Shown here: piece by piece, positions 57,089 through 64,000 of the stretch
Layout of the letters: the number at the start of each line of letters is the position of its first letter
How positions within the stretch are numbered: position 1 is the first letter of the stretch
Origin: Gammaproteobacteria bacterium
GTDB taxonomy: Bacteria; Pseudomonadota; Gammaproteobacteria; Steroidobacterales; Steroidobacteraceae
Assembly (NCBI GenBank): GCA_027366635.1
Contig: DAHXNE010000043.1
Span: forward strand, 1-64,000
Length of the DNA: 64,000 nucleotides
Direction of reading: 5' to 3'
Position numbers and translations under genes: made by a program
The notes under the pieces: model-generated
The model's input: only the letters and a program-made list of their open reading frames with translations
Database searches by the model: none
Told to the model about the DNA's origin: nothing

Positions 57089-57521
57089 CGTTACCGGTGC
57101 CCCCCGGCCGATTGGTCGGGCCGAGACTGTAGAGGTCATAGGGCAGCCCGTGCGTGCCGGGATAGACATAATGATACGGATGGCCCCAGGGATCGAGGCT
57201 CAGGCGCTGGATGTACGGGCCATGCCAGTTGGTCAAGGACGGATCGTTCGGCTTCTTCACCAGCGCCTCGAGGCCCTGTTGCGTGGTCGGGTAGGTCGAG
57301 TTGTCGAGCCGGTACTCGGTCAGGGCAGTCTCGAGGCTCTGGATGTCCTCTTTGGCCTTGGCCACACGCGCCTCGCTGACCTTGTTGACCACTTCCGGCA
57401 CGATCACGGCGGCGAGCAGCCCGATGATCACCACCACGACCATGATCTCGATCAGGGTGAAGCCGCGCGCCGCGCGCCCGGTGCGGCGCTGGGCGCGCAA
57501 TCGATCAATGTGCTGTCTCAT
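57048..57521 (-). CDS. gspG: Type II secretion major pseudopilin G
   Basis: The 157-residue major pseudopilin starts at ATG 57521 with a 20-residue basic leader ending AARG, then FTLIEIMVVVVIIGLLAAVI (Glu+5 present). Typical sequence follows: PEVVNKVSEARVAKAKEDIQ, ETALTEYRLDNSTYPTTQQG, LEALVKKPNDP, and the calcium-site loop DPWGHPYHYVYPGTHGLPYD-LYSLG. It heads gspGHIJKLMN; gspC, D, E and F are not in the window. Confidence 0.96.
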   Translation of the reverse strand: MRQHIDRLRAQRRTGRAARGFTLIEIMVVVVIIGLLAAVIVPEVVNKVSEARVAKAKEDIQSLETALTEYRLDNSTYPTTQQGLEALVKKPNDPSLTNWHGPYIQRLSLDPWGHPYHYVYPGTHGLPYDLYSLGPTNRPGGTGNDAEIANWNLTNTN

Positions 57522-57979
57522 CCGGATTCCAAGGGTCGGCGGGGGCGCGATCAGCGGATGATAACATTTGGAGGGCGGATTTGGCTGTGCGTCGAGCGGT
57601 TCCTGACAGCGCACACATGACTTTAGTGCCGAAGGTCCTGCCATCCGACTCGCGCTTCTTTACGGTCGGACGTGCCTCGCTCGGCTGGGCCGAGCGAGGC
57701 CGCAGAGGCACTCCACGCGCTTTACGTTCCGCCGTCTCGGCGGTAGCGGCTTTTACTAGACTGATGGTTTGTACAGCTGCGCGAGCCAATACCATCTCGA
57801 GTCGCAATCGCACCGCCGGTGGACATTGCGTTGCACGGTGATTCAAGCCGCCGGGGTCGCTCACCCACCGGTTCGCTTCGGTGCTTCGACCCCCGCATCG
57901 CGGCAGGGTTCCGGCGCGGGCGGCCTCTGGGCGGGCACGCTATACTGCGCAGCCGTTTTGGGCCGCTCGAGATGCGCGC
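57522..57979. other. 458-base spacer between divergent gspG and fabD, with hairpins
   Basis: No gene is recognised here. GCCTCGCTCGG (57674-57684) and CCGAGCGAGGC (57690-57700) form a perfect 11-base stem with loop CTGGG. GTGCCTC at its base (57672-57678) could instead pair with GAGGCAC at 57705-57711. A second hairpin CCGCCG-TCT-CGGCGG lies at 57729-57743, followed by TTTT at 57751. This could be a leader RNA for fabD. The genes usually ahead of fabD (plsX, fabH) are absent. Confidence 0.4.
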
Positions 57980-58951
57980 ATGGGTTTTGGCTTCGTTTTT
58001 CCAGGGCAGGGCTCGCAGTCGGTGGGAATGCTCGCCGAATTGGCCGGCTCGAGCGAGGGGGCCCCGTTGCGGGAGACCTTCAGCGAGGCACGAGGGGTGC
58101 TGGGGTATGACCTTTGGGGTCTGATCTCGGCGGGGCCTGCCGAGCAGCTCAACGCCACGGAATACACCCAGCCGGCCCTGCTTGCCGCCGGCATCGCGTT
58201 GTGGCGGCTGTGGCGCCAGCGCGGCGGCCCGGAGCCGGCCGCCGTTTGCGGTCACAGCCTTGGGGAATTCACCGCACTGACCGCCGCCGAGGCGCTGGAG
58301 TTTGCCGAGGCGCTGGTCCTGGTGCGCGCGCGCGGGCAGCTCATGCAGGCGGCCGTGTCGCAAGGCAGCGGCGCGATGGCCGCCATCCTCGGCCTGGAGG
58401 ATGCCGTGGTGATACAGGTTTGCCAGGACAGTGCCGACGGCCAAGTGCTCGAGGCGGTGAATTTCAATGCGCCGGGGCAGGTGGTCGTCGCCGGCGAACG
58501 GCCCGCGGTGCAGCGCGCCATCGAGGCGGCCCGGGGACGCGGCGCCAAGCGCGCGGTGGTCCTGCCGGTGAGCGTGCCCGCGCACAGCAGTTTGATGCGT
58601 CCGGCCGCCGAGCGGTTGGCTGAGCGGCTCGCCGCGGTGCGCTGGCGGGCGCCGCGGCTGGCCTTCATCAGCGCCGTCGATGCCCAGGAGCATCGCGATC
58701 CGGCCGAGCTGCCGGCGCTGCTCACGCGCCAGCTCGTCAGTGCGGTCCGCTGGACCGACACCGTGCGCGCGCTGGCGGCACGCGGCTTGAATCCGATCAT
58801 CGAATGCGGGCCGGGCAAGGTGTTGACGGCCCTCAACCGCCGCATCGGCCGCGAGAATAATGAGGAGAATATGGAGTGTCTGACGCTGGAGGACCGCGGC
58901 TCGCTCGAGCAGGCGCTCGCGGCCGTGGCATGCGGGGGTGACGATGCGTGA
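57980..58951 (+). CDS. fabD: Malonyl-CoA:ACP transacylase
   Basis: The 323-residue enzyme loads malonate onto ACP for fatty acid elongation. It starts MGFGFVFPGQGSQSVGML and has YTQPALLAAG, GHSLGEFTAL with nucleophile Ser93, LVLVRARGQLMQAAV, NFNAPGQVVVAGE, LPVSVPAHSSLM with the catalytic His, and ECGPGKVLTALNRRI. ATG 57980 is the natural start. It is followed by fabG with a small overlap. Confidence 0.97.
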   Translation: MGFGFVFPGQGSQSVGMLAELAGSSEGAPLRETFSEARGVLGYDLWGLISAGPAEQLNATEYTQPALLAAGIALWRLWRQRGGPEPAAVCGHSLGEFTALTAAEALEFAEALVLVRARGQLMQAAVSQGSGAMAAILGLEDAVVIQVCQDSADGQVLEAVNFNAPGQVVVAGERPAVQRAIEAARGRGAKRAVVLPVSVPAHSSLMRPAAERLAERLAAVRWRAPRLAFISAVDAQEHRDPAELPALLTRQLVSAVRWTDTVRALAARGLNPIIECGPGKVLTALNRRIGRENNEENMECLTLEDRGSLEQALAAVACGGDDA

Positions 58952-59690
58952 GCTCGAAAGCGATTGTGCGCTGGTCACCGGCGCCTCGCGCGGCATAGGG
59001 CGGGAGATCGCCCTGGCGCTGGGGCGGGCCGGAGCGCGCGTGATAGGCACCGCGACTACGGCGGCCGGCGCCGAGGCGATCTCGGCGGCGCTGCACTCGT
59101 GCGGCTGCGCGGGCCGCGGTGCGGTGCTGGACGTCTCGGCCGCCGCTGCGATCGAGGCGTTTGCGGCAGCTCTGGAGAGTGCCGGCGAGATACCGAGCAT
59201 CCTGGTGAATAATGCGGCGGTGACGCGCGACGCGCTGCTGGTGCGCATGAAACCGGAGGATTGGGACTACGTCATCGCGACCGACCTGACCGCGGTGTTC
59301 CGCCTGAGTAAGGCCTGTCTGCGCGCGATGATGAAGGCGCGGCGCGGCCGCATCATCACGCTGACCTCGGTGGTGGGATTGACCGGCAATGCCGGGCAGG
59401 CGAACTACGCCGCGGCCAAGGCCGGACTGATCGGGTTCACCAAGTCGCTCGCCCGCGAGGTGGCGTCCCGCGGTATCACGGTCAATGCCATCGCTCCGGG
59501 ATTCATCGACACGGACATGACCCGTGCGCTGGGGGATGAGCAGCGCGCGGCGCTGCTGCAGCAGATCCCGGCCGCGCGATTCGGCGCTGCGCAGGATGTG
59601 GCGGCTGCGGTACTGTTTCTGGCCTCGCCCCAGGCCGGCTATATCACGGGCGAAACCCTGCACGTCAACGGCGGGATGTACATGCCCTGA
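58944..59690 (+). CDS. fabG: 3-oxoacyl-ACP reductase
   Basis: The 248-residue short-chain dehydrogenase reduces beta-ketoacyl-ACP with NADPH. It has VTGASRGIGREIALALG, LVNNAAVTRDALLVRMK, the triad Ser142, Tyr155 and Lys159 (NYAAAKAGL), VNAIAPGFIDTDMTRAL and GYITGETLHVNGGMYM. ATG 58944 overlaps the fabD stop; a GTG two codons upstream is also in frame. Confidence 0.97.
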   Translation: MRELESDCALVTGASRGIGREIALALGRAGARVIGTATTAAGAEAISAALHSCGCAGRGAVLDVSAAAAIEAFAAALESAGEIPSILVNNAAVTRDALLVRMKPEDWDYVIATDLTAVFRLSKACLRAMMKARRGRIITLTSVVGLTGNAGQANYAAAKAGLIGFTKSLAREVASRGITVNAIAPGFIDTDMTRALGDEQRAALLQQIPAARFGAAQDVAAAVLFLASPQAGYITGETLHVNGGMYMP

Positions 59691-59870
59691 GGCGGGTGCG
59701 CAGGCTGCCGCGACCGCCGCCGGGACATTTCGTCTAAAAATCAATGATTCACAGAGACAGAAGGCGAGTGGCAGGCGCTGGCGCGTTCCCCTAAAATACC
59801 GCGCCCGCGCCGCGCCCGGGGGCCGGCGAGCGGCATGCAAGTCCAATCACTTAGACATAAGGACCGATTA

Positions 59871-60113
59871 ATGAGCACAGTTGAGCAGCAGGTCAAAGCC
59901 ATTGTGGCCGAGCAGCTGGGCGTCAAGCAGGAACAAGTCACCAATGACGCTTCCTTCGTGGATGACCTCGGTGCCGATTCGCTCGATACGGTCGAGCTGG
60001 TCATGGCCCTGGAGGAAGAATTCGAGATCGAGATTCCGGACGAAGACGCCGAGAAGATCACCACGGTCCAGCAGGCGATCGATTACATCAACGAGCGTCG
60101 CAACAAGGCTTGA
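59871..60113 (+). CDS. acpP: Acyl carrier protein
   Basis: The 80-residue acidic protein carries the growing acyl chain on phosphopantetheine at Ser37 of [20 protein letters not shown]. The sequence starts [20 protein letters not shown]. The preceding 180-base gap has a possible -10, TAAAAT near 59792, so acpP may have its own promoter to give its high expression, an inference. Confidence 0.98.
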   Translation: MSTVEQQVKAIVAEQLGVKQEQVTNDASFVDDLGADSLDTVELVMALEEEFEIEIPDEDAEKITTVQQAIDYINERRNKA

Positions 60114-60364
60114 GAAGCGGCCGCGGCCGGCGAGCCCGCCGCATGGCGGACGGCGTGGTGTTGGGCGCGGTGGGTTCGAATCAGACAGGCAGTGTTTGCC
60201 AGCCCCGAGAGGCTCTGTGCTGCGCGCGCTGCCGGGAGGCGCGCTGGCGGGGCCGATGACCTGTATCAGTATGCAGGTTCCGGAACGAGGGTCGAGCCGC
60301 CGCATTCGGAGCGTCGGCTCGGCGTACAGGGGCGGGCTGGAGTGCGCAATTTGCGGAGACTAAG

Positions 60365-61612
<1,248 letters not shown>

Positions 61613-61632
61613 GCGGCTGCGGGCCGCGCGGT

Positions 61633-63009
61633 GTGATCGCTCGCATCCTCCAGGTTCCCGCCGAAACGCTGCGAGTACTCGCGGGGCGCTGGCCCGGCCG
61701 CTATCCGCTGCTGCTCGACACGGTCGCGCCGAGTCCGACGTGCCGCTACAGTTTGCTGCTGGCCGAGCCCCAGGCGGCGCTGTGGCTCGATGCGCGTGGC
61801 CGGCTGGGGGGCGAGGGCCTGCCGCTCGGCCTGCTGCGCCCGCACGCGGGCTTCCTCGAGACCCTGGAGCGTTGGTGGCTCGCTGAGCGCACGGGTCCTA
61901 CCGCGGTGCCGTACTGCGGCGGCTGGGCGGTGTATCTTGGCTACGAGCTGGCGGCGCAGATCGAGCCTCGACTGGTGCTGCCGCGGGCGCAGTATCCGTG
62001 GACAGCCCTCGCGTTGCGCTGCCCCTGCGCGCTGGTGTACGACCATCACACCGGTCTGATGCAACTGTACGCCGAGCCGCGGGCAGCCGGCTCGCTCGAG
62101 CGCATCGAGGCCGACGCCCGCTGGGCGGCCGACGAACGGCGCGCGCCGGCCGCGCAGCCGCCAGTGGCTGCGGTGCACGAACAGGCGCCGCAGGTCTTTT
62201 TGCAGCAGGTGCACGCGGCTCTGGCACACATCGGTGCCGGAGAGGTGTACCAGATCAATCTGTCCCGCGCATGGGACATCCGCCTGCGCGCCGAGCAGAG
62301 TCTCGGCGATCTCTACGAGCGGCTGCGCGCGGCCAATCCGGCGCCCTTCGCGGCCTGGGCGCAGTGGCGGGGCGCGTCGATTCTGAGCTCATCGCCGGAG
62401 CGGCTGGTACGCATCGGCGATGGACGCGTGCAGACGCGACCGATCGCCGGCACGCGCGCGCGCGCCGCGCCTCCGGGCCGCGATGCCGAAGAGCGAGCTG
62501 CGCTCGCGGCGCACCCGAAGGAGCGCGCCGAGCACATCATGCTCATCGATCTGGAGCGCAATGACCTCGGGCGCGTCTGCCAACCGGGCACGGTGTGCGT
62601 CGAGGACTTGATGACGATCGAGAGCTACCGGCACGTGCATCACATCGTCTCGGGTGTTAGCGGCCGATTGCGACCCGAGCTGACGCCGATCGCGGCGCTG
62701 CGGGCCGTGTTTCCCGGAGGTACCATCACCGGGTGCCCGAAATTTCGCTGCATGCAGCTCATCGCCGAGCTGGAGGGGGAGGGACGCGGGCCTTACACCG
62801 GCTCGCTCGGCTGGCTGGGGCGTGATGGCCGAGCCGACTTCAATATCCTGATTCGCACGCTGTGGGCACAGGGGACGCGCGCGCAGCTGCGCGCTGGGGC
62901 TGGCATCGTCGCCGACTCCGATCCGCAGCGCGAGCTCGCCGAGACGCGCGCCAAGGCGCGCGGAGTGCTGGCCGCGCTCGGCAGCGTGCCCGGGGAGGCC
63001 GCCGCGTGA
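61633..63009 (+). CDS. pabB: Aminodeoxychorismate synthase component I (PabB)
   Basis: The 458-residue chorismate-binding enzyme aminates chorismate to ADC for folate, with PabA. It has GGWAVYLGYELAAQIEPRL, IGAGEVYQINLSRAWDIRL, FAAWAQWRGASILSSSPERL, HIMLIDLERNDLGRVCQPGT and FPGGTITGCPKFRCMQLIAE. The PIKGT lysine of characterised PabB is replaced: the sequence is PIAGTRAR with Ala272, as in TrpE. The pabC gene immediately downstream supports the PabB call. GTG 61633 is the start; it overlaps pabC by 4 bases. Confidence 0.9.
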   Translation: MIARILQVPAETLRVLAGRWPGRYPLLLDTVAPSPTCRYSLLLAEPQAALWLDARGRLGGEGLPLGLLRPHAGFLETLERWWLAERTGPTAVPYCGGWAVYLGYELAAQIEPRLVLPRAQYPWTALALRCPCALVYDHHTGLMQLYAEPRAAGSLERIEADARWAADERRAPAAQPPVAAVHEQAPQVFLQQVHAALAHIGAGEVYQINLSRAWDIRLRAEQSLGDLYERLRAANPAPFAAWAQWRGASILSSSPERLVRIGDGRVQTRPIAGTRARAAPPGRDAEERAALAAHPKERAEHIMLIDLERNDLGRVCQPGTVCVEDLMTIESYRHVHHIVSGVSGRLRPELTPIAALRAVFPGGTITGCPKFRCMQLIAELEGEGRGPYTGSLGWLGRDGRADFNILIRTLWAQGTRAQLRAGAGIVADSDPQRELAETRAKARGVLAALGSVPGEAAA

Positions 63010-63854
63010 GCGCGCCCGAGGTCTGGTTCGAGGCGGGGACCGGTGCGGGGATCTCGCCGCTCGATCGCGGCCTGCACTTCGGCGACGGCGTATTCGAGAC
63101 TGTGGCGTGCGTGGCGCATCGGCCGCGATTTCTCACGCTGCATCTGGAGCGGCTGTCCCTGGGCTGCCGCCGGCTGAGGCTGCCGGCGCGCGACCCGAGC
63201 GCGCTGCGCGCGCGCATCGAGGAAGCTGCCGCGCGCGCCGAGCGTGCGCTGGTCAAGGTGTTGCTCACGCGCGGGCCGGCGAGTCGCCGCGGCTACGCGT
63301 GGGGCGAGGAGGCGGGCACCTGTGTCATCATCGGTTATCCTTGGCCCGAGGACGATGCTCAGCTCGGGCGGGGCGCGCGGGTGCGCCTTGCGGCGATCCG
63401 GCTCGGCGAGAATCCGGCGCTTGCCGGCCTGAAGCACTGCAACCGCCTGGAGCAGATCCTGGCGCGCGGCGAAGCGGGAGCCGAGTCGGCCGACGAGGCA
63501 CTGATGCTCAGCAGCTCGGGAATACTGATCTCCGGAACCATGACCAACGTGTTTCTCATCGATGGCTCGCCGGATGCGCCGCGGTTGCGCACGCCCGGGC
63601 TCGACCGGTGCGGGGTCGCCGGTGTGATGCGCCGCGTGGTGATGCGCGAGGCGGCGCGTATCGGCCTGCCGGTCGAGGAATGCGCGCTGACGACGGATGA
63701 TCTGGCCGCGGCGCACGAGATCTTTCTGACCAATGCCCGGGTGGGCGTGTGGCCGGTGCGCTCGTTCGAGGCGCGTTGCTTCGAATCCGCTCCGGTCACG
63801 ATGCAGCTGCGCGCGCATCTGCGGCCGTTGCTCGAGGCGCCGAGCGATGCGTAA
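63006..63854 (+). CDS. pabC: 4-amino-4-deoxychorismate lyase
   Basis: The 282-residue fold-type IV PLP enzyme splits ADC to p-aminobenzoate and pyruvate. It has ISPLDRGLHFGDGVFETVAC, LVKVLLTRGPASRRGYAW, the PLP lysine Lys143 in LAGLKHCNRLEQILARGEA, SSGILISGTMTNVFLIDG and TTDDLAAAHEIFLTNARVGV-WPV. GTG 63006 overlaps pabB in GTGA. The ATG of mltG lies 8 bases before its end. Confidence 0.95.
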   Translation: MSAPEVWFEAGTGAGISPLDRGLHFGDGVFETVACVAHRPRFLTLHLERLSLGCRRLRLPARDPSALRARIEEAAARAERALVKVLLTRGPASRRGYAWGEEAGTCVIIGYPWPEDDAQLGRGARVRLAAIRLGENPALAGLKHCNRLEQILARGEAGAESADEALMLSSSGILISGTMTNVFLIDGSPDAPRLRTPGLDRCGVAGVMRRVVMREAARIGLPVEECALTTDDLAAAHEIFLTNARVGVWPVRSFEARCFESAPVTMQLRAHLRPLLEAPSDA

Positions 63855-64000
63855 GCCGGGTCGAGGGCGGCGTGCATGGGTGGTTGCCGCGGTGCTCGCG
63901 CTGGTGGTGCTCGCCGCCGGGGGCGCCTATGGGCTGCTGAGGCTTAACTATCATATCGCCGGACCGGCGCAGCGTCCCGTGCGGTTGCGCGTCACGACGG
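63847..64000 (+). CDS. mltG: Endolytic transglycosylase MltG (N-terminal part; runs off the window)
   Basis: ATG 63847 opens MRKPGRGRRAWVVAAVLALV followed by a membrane segment (VLAAGGAYGLLRLNYHIAGP) and a periplasmic start (AQRPVRLRVTT). The charged N-terminus, single anchor and position after pabC match MltG (YceG), which cuts nascent peptidoglycan strands. Only 51 codons are present; the catalytic YceG domain is outside. It overlaps pabC by 8 bases. Confidence 0.85.
   Translation, partial: MRKPGRGRRAWVVAAVLALVVLAAGGAYGLLRLNYHIAGPAQRPVRLRVTT

Noticed and set aside
57505-57864. Opposed frames of 86 and 119 codons between gspG and fabD.
   Set aside because: Neither has a ribosome binding site or a recognisable domain, both overlap hairpins, and they are antisense to each other over most of their length.
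60114-60364. A small gene or RNA between acpP and fabF.
   Set aside because: The stretch has only short frames, no ribosome binding site and no clear structure. It is treated as a plain spacer.

Overview
The window is GC-rich chromosomal DNA (about two thirds G+C by eye) from a gammaproteobacterium. The best fit is the Xanthomonadales/Nevskiales/Steroidobacterales neighbourhood. Supporting signs are the blocks infA-aat, ftsK-lolA-rarA-serS, tonB-exbB-exbD-exbD, a TrpR-like regulator heading hisGDCBHAF(IE), a SAM riboswitch ahead of metX-metB, a type II secretion cluster gspGHIJKLMN, and fabD-fabG-acpP-fabF-pabB-pabC-mltG. The placement is inferred from gene order, not from a search.

Layout, left to right. 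1-10.4 kb holds housekeeping genes: partial infA, aat, a FemAB/GNAT-like acyltransferase and trxB on the minus strand, then ftsK, lolA, rarA, serS and an amino-acid permease on the plus strand. A tRNA-Ser(UGA) follows at 10.32-10.41 kb. 10.4-11.9 kb is a decayed accessory island at the 3' end of that tRNA: a P4-type primase fragment, a brnTA toxin-antitoxin pair with a frameshifted toxin, and two phage-like remnants. 11.9-17.3 kb carries a PAS/GAF/GGDEF/EAL sensor, a pirin, and azoR divergent from an HxlR-type regulator across a perfect inverted repeat.

17.3-34.5 kb is an amino-acid biosynthesis block: the complete his operon (minus), metX-metB (plus) under a SAM riboswitch, and ilvC-leuA-ilvE-leuC-leuD-leuB (minus). 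A classical transcription attenuator with a 39-residue leader peptide precedes ilvC. An M17 aminopeptidase and ilvD follow. No acetolactate synthase is present. 38.1-45.5 kb carries the TonB energy-transduction operon with a TPR lipoprotein/periplasmic-type protein, a peroxiredoxin, etfAB and an AlaA-type aminotransferase.

45.5-51.5 kb encodes an AddB/AddA-like helicase-nuclease pair. 51.5-51.9 kb is a tandem repeat array of about 171 bp period whose hairpin stems vary in a compensatory way. 51.9-57.5 kb is gspN to gspG (minus). 58-64 kb is fatty acid synthesis (fabD, fabG, acpP, fabF), then p-aminobenzoate synthesis (pabB, pabC) and the start of mltG, which runs off the window.

The most notable observations are the ilv-leu attenuator, a predicted AUU start codon for hisF, a TrpR-like operator in front of the his operon regulator, the covarying tandem hairpin repeats, the redox-regulator/azoreductase pair with a dyad operator, the frameshifted brnT toxin, and a PabB with alanine where the catalytic lysine is expected.
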